Shown here piece by piece: positions 42,092-50,670 of a stretch of DNA of 64,000 nt. This DNA comes from Halococcus salsus (GTDB lineage: Archaea > Halobacteriota > Halobacteria > Halobacteriales > Halococcaceae): positions 1 to 64,000 of the forward strand of contig NZ_JAAAJC010000002.1 in the NCBI RefSeq assembly GCF_009900715.1. Reading direction: 5' to 3'. The notes beneath the pieces are model-generated. The model was not told the DNA's origin, did not search any database, and worked only from the letters and a program-made list of their open reading frames with translations. Positions within the stretch are counted from its first letter, which is position 1. The number at the start of each line of letters is the position of its first letter. Both the position numbers and the translations under genes were made by a program.

Positions 42092-42463
42092 CGGTCATGA
42101 TAGCCATTCACACCGCCGCACGGCACCGACTTAAACCGGCGTGTTGTGACAGATGTTGCTGTGGGCGCGATTCGATAGCATGGTAGGAGATAACGTAGAC
42201 AATTTCGAATTCGATGGTGGACGGTGGCGGTCTGCGGTATTGCGGTTGGCGCGCGGGAGCACGCGGAGCGTGCGACTCGCGCGAGGGATGAACGACGCGA
42301 GGGCGGAGCCCGAGCGGAGTGAATCGGCTGGGGAGGATGTGGCGCGGGGTGGTGCGGTGGCGGGAGCGGTCTCTCGTTTGGAACGGGATTTGCCAACAGC
42401 GAATCAGTCAGCCCAGAAACCAAGGAAAAACGAACAATCGAGAAAAAGGCCGATCCCGGGAAC
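42092..42463. other. Intergenic region with leuA promoter and repeat family 2
   Basis: 372 bases without a gene. The leuA TATA-like box is TTTAA on the minus strand (42130-42136). From 42240 to 42360 the sequence is GC-rich and shares blocks GCGAGGGATGA (42281-42291) and TCGGCTGGGGAGG (42324-42336) with the region at 55316-55382, defining a second intergenic repeat family. Nothing else is seen. Confidence 0.55.
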
Positions 42464-43183
42464 CTACTCAGAAAGCTGCGCAACAACAGAGCGAGCGAGT
42501 ACCTCGAAATCCGCTGACTCCGGCACGACGTCCACCGAGACCCCCTCGCGCTCGGCGGTCGCGCGGGTCGGCTCGCCGATAGCGCCGACCACACAGTCCT
42601 CCAGCCCGTCGACCGCCGCCGCGCGAACGCCGCGTTCGTCGGCCGCCGCGAGGAAGTTCTCGACCGTCAACGAGGAGGTGAACACCGCGCCGTCCAGTTC
42701 GCCCGCCGCCGCGAGCGTCGCCGACTCACCCGCCTCGGGAGGAACGACGAGTTCGTAGAGAACCGTCTCGTGGACGTACGCACCGGCACGTTCGAGGCCG
42801 TTCGTGAGCACCGGCGAGCCGTGGTTGCTCCGGGCGACTTCGCAGCGCTGGCCTGCGACCCGGTCTTCGAGCGCCGCCACGAGCCCGACCGACGAGAACT
42901 CGTCGGGAATCAGGTCCACTCGATACCCCGCCGCGCGGAGCGCCGCGGCGGTCGCGTCGCCGATGGCGCACACCGTTCCCGAGGGTTGCCACCCTGCCGC
43001 GGCAGCGAGCTCCACACCGGTCTTGCTCGTCACGACGGTGAATTCACTGTCCTCGCGCGGGGCGGCTCCCGTGGCCTCGACCGCGAGCATCGGGTCGGGA
43101 ACGGGCTCGACCCCGAGCGAGTCGAGCAGCGAGACCGCCCGCGCGAGGCGGTCGTCGTCGGGTCGGAAGATGGCGACCTTCAT
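42464..43183 (-). CDS. hemD: Uroporphyrinogen-III synthase
   Basis: 239 aa two-domain HemD fold that closes and inverts ring D of hydroxymethylbilane. Weakly conserved family, recognised by AIFRPDDDRLARAVSLLDSL at the N-terminus, FTVVTSKTGVELAAAAG, and the second-domain segment DGAVFTSSLTVENFLAAA with CVVGAIGEPTRATA. Context is decisive: it lies two bases after the uroporphyrinogen methyltransferase stop and downstream of hemC on the same strand, giving the order hemC, SUMT, hemD. Confidence 0.92.
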   Translation of the reverse strand: MKVAIFRPDDDRLARAVSLLDSLGVEPVPDPMLAVEATGAAPREDSEFTVVTSKTGVELAAAAGWQPSGTVCAIGDATAAALRAAGYRVDLIPDEFSSVGLVAALEDRVAGQRCEVARSNHGSPVLTNGLERAGAYVHETVLYELVVPPEAGESATLAAAGELDGAVFTSSLTVENFLAAADERGVRAAAVDGLEDCVVGAIGEPTRATAEREGVSVDVVPESADFEVLARSVVAQLSE

Positions 43184-43185
43184 GG

Positions 43186-43926
43186 TTACGAGCGGGTGGC
43201 GAGCGTCTCGCGCTCGCCCACGACCCCACCGATCACGGTGATGGCGGGTGGTTCGATTTCGGCCTCCGCGGCGACCTCGGTGATGGTCGAGAGCGTCCCG
43301 GTGACGACCCGCTGTTCGGGTCGGCTCGCGCGCTCGACCAGCGCGACGGGCGTTTGAGAATCCATCCCGGCCTCGCGGAGCGCGGCGGTGTAGTCCGGGA
43401 GTTTGCCGACGCCCATCAGCACGACGATGGTACCACCAGTAGCGGCGAGCGCGCCCCAGTCGACCGCGGATTCGTCCTTCGTCGGGTCCTCGTGGCCCGT
43501 CACGAAGGAAACACAGGAGGCGTGATCGCGGTGGGTCGTGGGGATCCCGGCGAGTTCGGGGCCCGCGAAGGCCGAGGAGATACCGGGCACGACGTCGAAA
43601 TCGACCCCGTTCGCGGCGAGGTGGCTCATCTCCTCGCCGCCGCGCCCGAAGACGAATGGGTCGCCGCCCTTCAGTCGGACGACCTCGTTCCCTTCCTGGG
43701 CGAGTTCCACGAGACGGTCGTTGGTGTACTCCTGGCTCGTGCGTTCGCCGCCCGCGCGCTTGCCGACGTCCTCGCGTTTGCCCTCGGGGATGGTCGAGAG
43801 GATCTCGGGGCCCGGGAGCTTGTCGTGGAGCACCACGTCGGCCTCGTCGATGAGTCGGCGAGCCTTGATCGTGAGGAGTTCGGGGTCGCCGGGGCCGCTC
43901 CCCACGAGGTGCACGATGCCGGTCAT
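43186..43926 (-). CDS. Uroporphyrinogen-III C-methyltransferase (SUMT)
   Basis: 246 aa. Methylates uroporphyrinogen III twice to precorrin-2, opening the siroheme, cobalamin and archaeal haem branch. Hallmarks: VHLVGSGPGDPELLTIKA (residues 5-22), VLHDKLPG, the RLKGGDPFVFGRGGEE loop and GIPTTHRDHASCVSFVTGHE. The ATG at 43926 overlaps the hemC stop by four bases. The single-domain SUMT is full length. Partner precorrin-2 dehydrogenase is at 59984-60667. Confidence 0.94.
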   Translation of the reverse strand: MTGIVHLVGSGPGDPELLTIKARRLIDEADVVLHDKLPGPEILSTIPEGKREDVGKRAGGERTSQEYTNDRLVELAQEGNEVVRLKGGDPFVFGRGGEEMSHLAANGVDFDVVPGISSAFAGPELAGIPTTHRDHASCVSFVTGHEDPTKDESAVDWGALAATGGTIVVLMGVGKLPDYTAALREAGMDSQTPVALVERASRPEQRVVTGTLSTITEVAAEAEIEPPAITVIGGVVGERETLATRS

Positions 43927-45053
43927 GTCGCCCGTTTCGCCTCCTCGTCGGCGTCGCGGGCGCGTTCGATCAGTTCGGCCGCGCCATCGTCGGCGAGTTC
44001 CGCCGCGAGGTCGCGCGCGGCTTCGGGATGGCGTTCGACGGGGAGGTCGCGCGTCGCCGCCACCTCCTCGGTGCCGTCCTCGCTGAGTACCCGAACCGAG
44101 GTGTGGACGTAGCCGCCTTCGAGCACCGCGTAGGCCCCCATCGGCGCGACACAGCCGCCACCGAGTTCCTCCAGTACGACTCGCTCGGCGGTGGTCTCGA
44201 CCCTGGTTCGTGGGTGGTCGAGCGCGTCGTTCAGCGTCGTCGCGAACGCGTCGTCGCGTGCCGTCACCGCGATCGCGCCCTGGCCGGGGGCCGGGACGAA
44301 CTGTTCGGGGGGAAGTGCTTCCGTGTGGACGTGGCGGTCGAGACCGATCCGTTCGAGCCCCGCCGCCGCCAGCACGATCGCGTCGAACTCGTCCTCGACC
44401 TCGCGTTCGAGCGAGCGACGTTCGATCTCGGTCAGGTCCTCGAACCACTCCTGTGGCGTGCGCTCGAAGTCCACCGGGTCGTCGTTCCCGTCGTCGCCGT
44501 CTGACTCGTCGTTCCCCTCGCTCTCTTCGGCCGCCTCGACCCGTCGTTCGTGCTCGCGCTGGCGATGCGGCGCGAGGAGTTTCTCGATCCGCGTGTCGAC
44601 GTTGCCGCGAACCCCGAGCACGTCGAGATCAGGCCGGGCGGCGAGGAGCTCGGCCTTCCGTCGAAGGCTCGCGGTCCCGACGGTGGCCCCCTCGGGGAGG
44701 TCGGAAAAGGACGTTCCGTCGGGCGTGACGAGCAGGTCGCCCGGCGCGGCGCGTTCGGGGACCCCCGCGACCACGAGGTCCTCCATGTCCTCGGTCGGGA
44801 CGTCCTTCATCGAGTGGACCGCGGCGTCGCAGTCGCCGTCGAGGACCGCCTCGTCGAGCGCGCGGGCGAACGCACCGGTCTTCCCGAGTCGGCGGATAAG
44901 GTCGTCGCGGAGCTGGTCGCCGGTCGTCTCGATCTCGACGAGCTCGACCGTGCGGCGGCGGGTTTCGAGTCGGTCCTTGACGGTGCTCGCCTGCCGGAGC
45001 GCGAGGTCCGAGCTCCGCGTCGCCAGGCGAACGGTGTCCTCGCGTGTGTTCAT
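43923..45053 (-). CDS. hemC: Hydroxymethylbilane synthase
   Basis: 376 aa. Joins four porphobilinogens to hydroxymethylbilane. VRLATRSSDLALRQA at the N-terminus, HSMKDVPTE near residue 83, and the dipyrromethane-cofactor Cys in LGGGCVAPMGAY near 290. An insertion of roughly 40 residues, very rich in Glu, Asp and Asn (about 170-210), separates the domains; bacterial enzymes are about 310 aa, so this is a halophile-type expansion. First gene of hemC-SUMT-hemD. The ATG at 45053 was chosen because upstream residues are non-family. Confidence 0.93.
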   Translation of the reverse strand: MNTREDTVRLATRSSDLALRQASTVKDRLETRRRTVELVEIETTGDQLRDDLIRRLGKTGAFARALDEAVLDGDCDAAVHSMKDVPTEDMEDLVVAGVPERAAPGDLLVTPDGTSFSDLPEGATVGTASLRRKAELLAARPDLDVLGVRGNVDTRIEKLLAPHRQREHERRVEAAEESEGNDESDGDDGNDDPVDFERTPQEWFEDLTEIERRSLEREVEDEFDAIVLAAAGLERIGLDRHVHTEALPPEQFVPAPGQGAIAVTARDDAFATTLNDALDHPRTRVETTAERVVLEELGGGCVAPMGAYAVLEGGYVHTSVRVLSEDGTEEVAATRDLPVERHPEAARDLAAELADDGAAELIERARDADEEAKRAT

Positions 45054-45146
45054 ACCCCGACTCGGGGGTCGGGGTTCAAACCCCCTTCGAGAGACGCCAG
45101 TCGCCACACCGCGAGCCGTCCCCGGTGGCCGACTCGTGGACGAGGA

Positions 45147-45153
45147 TTTATAT
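45147..45153 (+). promoter_or_regulatory. TATA box of the Cas4-like gene
   Basis: TTTATAT, 24-30 bases upstream of the ATG at 45177, the best-looking TATA element in the window. The spacing indicates a leaderless transcript. Confidence 0.65.
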
Positions 45154-45176
45154 CGGATACCGGGGCCACCCGTGGT

Positions 45177-45839
45177 ATGTCGAAACACGCGTTCAGCGAC
45201 CTCAGGACCGCGGCGTACTGTCCGCGGCAGTGCTACTATCGTCGCCAGGAGGACGACCGCGACCCGCCGCCCGAGGTCGAGACGCGTCGCGAACTCGCCT
45301 TCCGATACGAGGAGCTGCTCGACGAGGCGGACCTGGCGACCGAGCCGATAGCGGTCACGCCGACCCAGTTTCGGACCAATCTCTCCTGTGCGAAGGCCCG
45401 CTTCGACGCCTTCGACGAGCTCTGCCGTCCCACCGAGCGCGACGTGTTCCTCGACGGCAAGGAGTGTCGCGGGGTCGCGCACAAGGTCCTCGACCTCGAC
45501 CCCCCGGTACCGTCGCTGGTCTCGGCCGGGAGTCCACCGGAGGACGGCGTCTGGCATCCCCAAACCGTCCACGCCGTCGCGGCGGCGAAAGCCCTCGCGT
45601 GGGAGCGCGAAACCCCGATCGAGCGTGCGTTCGTGGAGTATCCGACCTACGGAACGATCCGCGAGGTCCGACTCACGACCCGGCGGAAGGCCGCCTACCG
45701 CGCCACAGTTCACGTGCTCGACTCGATCGACGGCCCGCCGCCGCGTCTCGCCAATACCGAGAAGTGCGAGTCCTGCGAGTATCGCGGCGACTGCGGTGTG
45801 AAGACGCGCTCGCTCCGGTCGCTGCTCGGGTTCGGTTAG
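45177..45839 (+). CDS. Stand-alone Cas4-like (DUF83) protein
   Basis: 220 aa. N-terminal SKHAFSDLRTAAYCPRQCYYRR carries the first Cys of the Cas4/Dna2 iron-sulfur cluster, and the C-terminal TEKCESCEYRGDC supplies the remaining three. The middle has the PD-(D/E)XK-like strand arrangement (AFVEYPTYGTIREVRLTTRR), but the acidic catalytic residues are not obvious. No CRISPR repeats or other cas genes are in the window, so a DNA-repair-related role is as likely as CRISPR adaptation. Its stop overlaps the convergent YrdC gene by four bases. Confidence 0.78.
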   Translation: MSKHAFSDLRTAAYCPRQCYYRRQEDDRDPPPEVETRRELAFRYEELLDEADLATEPIAVTPTQFRTNLSCAKARFDAFDELCRPTERDVFLDGKECRGVAHKVLDLDPPVPSLVSAGSPPEDGVWHPQTVHAVAAAKALAWERETPIERAFVEYPTYGTIREVRLTTRRKAAYRATVHVLDSIDGPPPRLANTEKCESCEYRGDCGVKTRSLRSLLGFG

Positions 45840-46423
45840 TTTCGTTCGATCCAGGCCTCGATCTCGTCGGCGAGCGCCCCGCGACGGTGGATCGTCCCCG
45901 CCGAGACGTCGACCACGGTGCTCTCGGTACCGGGGAGTTCGCCGGCGTCGAGCACCGCGCCGCACGCGGTTCGAACCGAGTCGTCGATCTCGTCGACCGT
46001 TCGCGCACTCCCGGTTCCGCTCCGGTTCGCGCTCGTGGCGGTCAGCGGGCCGGCTTCCCGAAGGAGGTCGAGCGCGACCGGATGGTCCGGGATCCGTATC
46101 CCGACGCGCTCTCGCCCGCCGGTCAGCGCCTCGGGGATCGCCCCGCCCGCCTCGACCACGACGGTGACGGGACCGGGGAGGAACGCCCGCATGAATTCGA
46201 CCTCTCGATCGGTCGGGTGAGTGTATTCGGTCGCGCGCTCGACGCTCGCGACCCCGAACGACACGGGGTCGTCGCGCGGTCGGCCCTTCGCCTCGAAGAC
46301 GCGTTCGACGGCCGGTTCCGAGAGCGCGTCCGCACCGAGGCCGTAGACGGTCTCGGTCGGGTAGACCACCAGCTCCCCGCTCCGGGCGCTCTCGGCCGCC
46401 CGTTCGACTCGCTCTGGGTCCAT
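45836..46423 (-). CDS. YrdC/Sua5-family threonylcarbamoyl-AMP synthase
   Basis: 195 aa from the ATG at 46423. Makes threonylcarbamoyl-AMP for the t6A37 modification of ANN-reading tRNAs. Signature VVYPTETVYGLGADAL near residue 20, EAKGRPRDDPVSF near 45 and the TATSANRSG motif near 128. It lacks the C-terminal Sua5 domain, so it is YrdC-like. It shares one base with the redoxin gene upstream and is the third gene of a three-gene string. Confidence 0.9.
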   Translation of the reverse strand: MDPERVERAAESARSGELVVYPTETVYGLGADALSEPAVERVFEAKGRPRDDPVSFGVASVERATEYTHPTDREVEFMRAFLPGPVTVVVEAGGAIPEALTGGRERVGIRIPDHPVALDLLREAGPLTATSANRSGTGSARTVDEIDDSVRTACGAVLDAGELPGTESTVVDVSAGTIHRRGALADEIEAWIERN

Positions 46424-46929
46424 CAGACGTCGTCGATGGCGGCCTCGATCGCGTCGTAGTCGGGGAAGTCGGGCCACTCCGCGGCGACCCAGGCGTACTG
46501 GATCGTGCGCTCGCCGTCGATCACGAAGGCCGCGGGACGTGGTTCCTCGATCCCCGCCATCCCGTCGAGGTCGTTGACGATGCCGTATTCCTCGGCGACG
46601 CCGTTCTGCGGGTCCGAGAACACTCGCGCGTCGACGTCACGGTCCTTGAGGAGCCGTTTGTGCTCGTAGGGCGAAGAGATCGAGAGCCCGACGACGGTGA
46701 TCGCGTCGGTCCAGCCACGGTCCCGGACCTCGTTCCAGATGTAGGTCGCGGGGAACGCACCGTCCATCGAGTGGAAGAGCAGGAGGAGTGGTCCCTCGTC
46801 GGTGAGTTCCGAGAGCGCGACGTCCTCCCAGAACTCCGCGTTGACGAGCGGCCGGGTGAAGTCGGGGGCCGCCTCGCCCGCCTCGGGGTTGTCGGCGGGG
46901 TCGAGGTCGACCACGTCGAAGTCGGGCAT
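46423..46929 (-). CDS. Redoxin-fold (AhpC/TSA-like) protein without cysteine
   Basis: 168 aa thioredoxin-fold protein like peroxiredoxins (LLLLFHSMDGAFPATYIWNE; TVVGLSISSPYEHKRLLKD; FSDPQNGVAEEYGI; AAFVIDGERTIQYAWVA). At the position of the peroxidatic Cys (usually in a T..C motif) it reads HSMDGAFPAT, and there is no Cys in the whole protein, so classical peroxidase activity is not expected. ATG at 46929 shares one base with the preceding glutaredoxin-like gene, suggesting a redox pair. Function uncertain. Confidence 0.85.
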   Translation of the reverse strand: MPDFDVVDLDPADNPEAGEAAPDFTRPLVNAEFWEDVALSELTDEGPLLLLFHSMDGAFPATYIWNEVRDRGWTDAITVVGLSISSPYEHKRLLKDRDVDARVFSDPQNGVAEEYGIVNDLDGMAGIEEPRPAAFVIDGERTIQYAWVAAEWPDFPDYDAIEAAIDDV

Positions 46930-47201
46930 CAGGCGGCTCCCTCGCCGTAGGTACCGTCGAGGTACTCGACGATGTTCGCGCTCTCGGACATCGTGACGCC
47001 CGTGTTGGGGTCGTCGATCGCGGGGACGGTCCGCTTGCCGCTGACGCGTTTGACGACCGTGCGCTCGGAGTGGAGCGGTTCGATGAACCGCGATTCGTAC
47101 GCGACGTCGAGCTCCTGGAGTCGACGGACGACGCGCTCGCAGAACGGGCACGCCTGGAGCCGATAGAGGGTGATCGGGTCGGTCGCCTGCGGCTGACTCA
47201 T
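46929..47201 (-). CDS. Glutaredoxin/GST N-terminal-like protein
   Basis: 90 aa. Residues 10-85 form a thioredoxin-like domain with the active-site CPFC in LQACPFCERVVRRL (Cys near residues 18 and 21), a cis-Pro in RTVPAIDD and the ESANIVEYLD end typical of glutathione-S-transferase N-terminal or glutaredoxin domains. Halobacteria use gamma-glutamylcysteine instead of glutathione, so the partner thiol probably differs. First gene of the string with the redoxin and YrdC genes. Confidence 0.88.
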   Translation of the reverse strand: MSQPQATDPITLYRLQACPFCERVVRRLQELDVAYESRFIEPLHSERTVVKRVSGKRTVPAIDDPNTGVTMSESANIVEYLDGTYGEGAA

Positions 47202-47289
47202 GGCTTCGAATTGGAACGAGACCCGCCTAAGCCCTTCGCCTCAGCCATGCGAACGTTTAATCCCCGGCCCGGATAACTCCGCGACACTG

Positions 47290-48678
47290 ATGAGTTTCAC
47301 CCGGTTCGTGCCGTCCGTGTCACCCGTTCCGGTCCGAGTCGATATCCTCGGGTTCTCCATGTCGGAGACGACGTTCACAGCGATCGGCGTCGTCGTCATC
47401 GTGGTGTTGATCGGGCTCTCGGCCTTCTTTTCGTCGTCCGAGCTCGCGATGTTCTCGCTCGCCTCCCACCGGGTGGAGGCGGTCGTCGAGGAGGGAAAGC
47501 CGGGAGCGGACACGATGCAGCGCCTCAAGTCCGACCCCCATCGACTCCTGGTGACGATCCTCGTGGGGAACAACCTCGTCAACATCGCGATGACCTCCAT
47601 CTCGACGGGGTTGCTCGCGATCTACCTCTCACAGGGGGCGGCGGTCGCGGTCTCGACGTTCGGCATCACCGCGCTCGTGCTCCTCTTCGGCGAGAGCACG
47701 CCGAAGTCCTACGCGGTCGAGCACCCCGAATCGTGGGCGCTCACGGTCTCGCGCCCGCTGTTGTACGCCCAGTACGTCCTCCTCCCGCTCGTGGTGTTGT
47801 TCGATTACCTCACCCGGCAGATCAACCGGATCACCGGCGGCGGGACGGCGATCGAGACCTCCTACGTGACCCGCGACGAGATCCAGGGTATGATCGAGAC
47901 CGGCGGGCGCGAGGGCGTGATCGAGGAGGACGAACGCGAGATGCTCCAGCGGATCTTCCGGTTCAACAACACCATCGCGAAGGAGGTGATGACGCCCCGG
48001 CTCGACGTCACCGCGGTGGACGCCGACTCCACCGTGGACGAGGCGATCGAGACGTGTATCCACAGCGGTCACGCCCGGATCCTGGTCTACGAGGGCGACC
48101 TCGACAACGCCATCGGCACCGTGAACATCCGCGACCTGGTTCGCGAGGACAACTACGGCGAGTCGCGCGACCTCGAACTCCGGGACCTGATCGAGCCGAC
48201 GCTCCACGTCCCCGAGTCGAAGAACGTCGACGAGCTCCTGCGCGAGATGCGCGCCGACCGCCTCCGGATCGCGATCGTGATCGACGAGTTCGGCACCACC
48301 GAGGGGATCGTCTCGGTCGAGGACATGATCGAGGAGATCGTGGGCGAGATCCTGGAGGGCGGCGAACGCGAACCCATCGAGCGCATCGACGACGACACCG
48401 TCCTCGTGGCGGGCGAGGTCAACATCGAGGGCGTTAACGACGCGCTCGGGATCGAACTTCCGGAGGGCGAGGAGTTCGAGACCATCGCGGGCTTCATCTT
48501 CAACCGGGCGGGCCGGCTGGTCGAGGAAGGAGAGACCATCGAGTACGAGGAAGTCGAGATAACCGTCGAGTCGGTCGAGAACACCCGGATCACCACCGCG
48601 CGTGTCCATCGACTACCCGAATCGGAGATGGACGAGGCGGACGCCAACCAGGTCGAAGCCGACGTCGGCGAGGATTAG
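47290..48678 (+). CDS. CNNM/CorC-type (DUF21-CBS) membrane protein
   Basis: 462 aa. DUF21 membrane domain with about four helices (residues 30-190; GLSAFFSSSELAMFSLASHR). A tandem CBS pair follows (VMTPRLDVTAVDADSTVDEA; near 320, IVIDEFGTTEGIVSVEDMIEEI), then a CorC_HlyC domain. Homologues move Mg2+ or Na+ or are called hemolysin-like. The CBS domains may sense nucleotides. ATG 47290 was preferred to 47200 because upstream residues are hydrophilic and non-family; ATG 47359 is also possible. Its stop overlaps the convergent DUF5828 gene by four bases. Confidence 0.88.
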   Translation: MSFTRFVPSVSPVPVRVDILGFSMSETTFTAIGVVVIVVLIGLSAFFSSSELAMFSLASHRVEAVVEEGKPGADTMQRLKSDPHRLLVTILVGNNLVNIAMTSISTGLLAIYLSQGAAVAVSTFGITALVLLFGESTPKSYAVEHPESWALTVSRPLLYAQYVLLPLVVLFDYLTRQINRITGGGTAIETSYVTRDEIQGMIETGGREGVIEEDEREMLQRIFRFNNTIAKEVMTPRLDVTAVDADSTVDEAIETCIHSGHARILVYEGDLDNAIGTVNIRDLVREDNYGESRDLELRDLIEPTLHVPESKNVDELLREMRADRLRIAIVIDEFGTTEGIVSVEDMIEEIVGEILEGGEREPIERIDDDTVLVAGEVNIEGVNDALGIELPEGEEFETIAGFIFNRAGRLVEEGETIEYEEVEITVESVENTRITTARVHRLPESEMDEADANQVEADVGED

Positions 48679-49364
48679 TTGGTCGTGAAGTCGGTGTCCT
48701 GTTCGGGTTCGGGGGCCTCGATACCCTCGGCGGCCTCGGCCATCTCGGTCCGTTTCTCGGTGGTGACGTGCCAGCGGTCGACCCGGTCCTCGTACTCCGC
48801 GAGGCGCTCCGAGACCTCGTCCTTGAGTTCATCGTCGTTGACGTTGACCTCGAAGACGTAGCCCGCGTACTCGCCGTCGCGCGCGCCGTCGGTGCGCTGG
48901 AGGTTCGCGCTCACGAGTTCGTTGTCGAAGTAGTAGGGGGCGACCTGCGTCATCACATTGCGATAGACCGTGTCCTCGACGGTGCGGATCGCCTTCCGCC
49001 CGACCGAGTCCGCCGCGCGCGCGACGTACTCGACCGAGTCCACGACCGACTCGGCGACCTCGTCCGGTTCGTCGATGTTGGCGGCGGACGCCGAGAGCAT
49101 CTCGCCGGCGCTCCGGAGGTCGTCGTTGGGGTCCTTGCCGGCGCGCTCGCCCGCTCCTTCGTCGATACTCGCCTGCTCGGCGGTCTTCTCGTTGACGTCC
49201 TCGTCGAGGCGCTCGTGGTTCTTCGGTCGCCACTCGTCCCACTCGGTGAAGGCCTCGCCGTCGCCGGCACCGAACTCCACGAGCGCGTTCGTGATCCGCT
49301 CGCCGTGCTCGACGATGTCGTGCCATCCACCCCGCTCCTTGAATCCCGAAATACTCTCTTCCAT
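48675..49364 (-). CDS. DUF5828 family protein
   Basis: 229 aa acidic soluble protein, mostly helical (EESISGFKERGGWHDIVEHG; SVEYVARAADSVGRKAIRTV), ending in PEQDTDFTTN. It matches the haloarchaeal DUF5828 family as I recall it, often annotated in Halobacteria and uncharacterised. No signal peptide or membrane segment. Convergent with the CNNM/CorC gene, with which it shares the last four bases. Function unknown. Confidence 0.8.
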   Translation of the reverse strand: MEESISGFKERGGWHDIVEHGERITNALVEFGAGDGEAFTEWDEWRPKNHERLDEDVNEKTAEQASIDEGAGERAGKDPNDDLRSAGEMLSASAANIDEPDEVAESVVDSVEYVARAADSVGRKAIRTVEDTVYRNVMTQVAPYYFDNELVSANLQRTDGARDGEYAGYVFEVNVNDDELKDEVSERLAEYEDRVDRWHVTTEKRTEMAEAAEGIEAPEPEQDTDFTTN

Positions 49365-49527
49365 CTACAGTCCGTGAGGGGCCCGCGGCTCGACTGCTGG
49401 CCGCGAGGCCGGCGCGTGTTCGTCCCGTCCCCGCCTCGCCCCGGCGGGGGTCGCCGTGCGACGCGTTCGTTTCATCGGCGGGCCGTAGGTCAAGCCGCCG
49501 TTTAAACGTTCCCGTGGCGGTCGCCGG

Positions 49528-50487
49528 TCACAGAAGACCGAGCGCGTCCACGACCGTATAGAGCAGGTCGCCGTAGACGAGCGCGAGACAGAGCCCCGCG
49601 AACAACGCGACCAGGAAGGGGATCCCCGGCGACACCCAGAGGCGCTCGCGGGCGACGACCGCATCGAGCGCTTCCCGAAGACGGGCCGGCGTGGTGCCGT
49701 AGGCGTCGCCGTCGAGACCGTCGAGGAACGCCGCCGCCCCCCACTGGTCGGCGTGGGTGACCGCCCGTCCGCCGTCCGTGATGGGTCCGACGGCACCGTC
49801 GCCGGGTGGATGGGGCTCGGCGGGGAGGCTCGCGGGGTCGCGGGCGCGGTCGGGCGTGGCCCGGAGGTCCCGGAGGCGCTCGCCGCGCCACGCGAGGTAC
49901 ATCCGGAGGGCGTCGAGGTCGAGACCGGCGTCGAGCCCGTTCGGGCGGGCGAGCAGCCGGCCGTGGGTCGTGGGAAGCGCGCGCCAATCGACGGGGCGGC
50001 CGACGAACCCCGCGAGCGAGAGCCGACCCGCGAGCGCGTTCCGGACGAACAGGAAGAGGGGGACGAGGCCGGCGAGCAACACCGCGTCGGTGAGTATCGA
50101 GAGCGAGAAGGCCCCGCTGACCGGCGAGAGCGGGAGGGTCGTCGTACCGAGGAGATAGGCGGGTGGGAGGGGAAAGAGCACGCAGACCGCCGCGAGCGCC
50201 TTCGCGTCCGCGCCGCCGAACGCGCCGAGCCACCAGAACGCGAAGCCGAGCGGCGCGACCACGCCGACGCCGACCGCCACCCGAAGGGCGAACAGCCCGG
50301 GGGCGGCGGTGTCCCACGCGTCCCACGTGAGCAGGACGGCACCGAACGCTACCAGGGGAAGCCACGTCCGGTTCGGCACGCGGCGGGTCCGGAGGTCGCG
50401 AGCGGCAGCCCACGCCAGCACCGGCAGCGAGAGCAGGCGGAGCAGGTCGGTAGCCCCGTTCACGGTAGACGGGACGAGCGATAGCAC
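49528..50487 (-). CDS. pibD: Prepilin peptidase (A24 family, PibD-like)
   Basis: 319 aa membrane aspartyl protease that cleaves class-III signal peptides of archaeal pilins and archaellins. Two catalytic aspartates are visible: one in AARDLRTRRVPN near residue 30, the other in the G-x-x-D motif FGGADAKAL near residue 92. About six membrane helices, a long hydrophilic acidic loop (residues about 165-275), and a C-terminal helix. Longer than Sulfolobus PibD. Pilin genes are not in the window. Confidence 0.88.
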   Translation of the reverse strand: MLSLVPSTVNGATDLLRLLSLPVLAWAAARDLRTRRVPNRTWLPLVAFGAVLLTWDAWDTAAPGLFALRVAVGVGVVAPLGFAFWWLGAFGGADAKALAAVCVLFPLPPAYLLGTTTLPLSPVSGAFSLSILTDAVLLAGLVPLFLFVRNALAGRLSLAGFVGRPVDWRALPTTHGRLLARPNGLDAGLDLDALRMYLAWRGERLRDLRATPDRARDPASLPAEPHPPGDGAVGPITDGGRAVTHADQWGAAAFLDGLDGDAYGTTPARLREALDAVVARERLWVSPGIPFLVALFAGLCLALVYGDLLYTVVDALGLL

Positions 50488-50670
50488 ATAGCTTTTACTC
50501 TAGTCGAACCGGCCCGGGTGCGGGAACGGGACGGCCGCGTCGTGGCGGGCGGTAGCGGGGCGGTCGGCCGTGCTGCGGTGCGGTCGCGGTGCGGACGGGT
50601 GCGGTTCCTGGTGTCTCGGCGAGCGCCGAAGGCGCGAGCCGAGGCTCAGGAGAGCGGTGTTCTCCTGGCG

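Noticed and set aside
45055-45082. tRNA-like T-arm (GGGGTTCAAACCCC)
   Set aside because: The T-arm-like hairpin has no matching acceptor stem, D-arm or anticodon arm on either side, and its upstream partner would lie within hemC.
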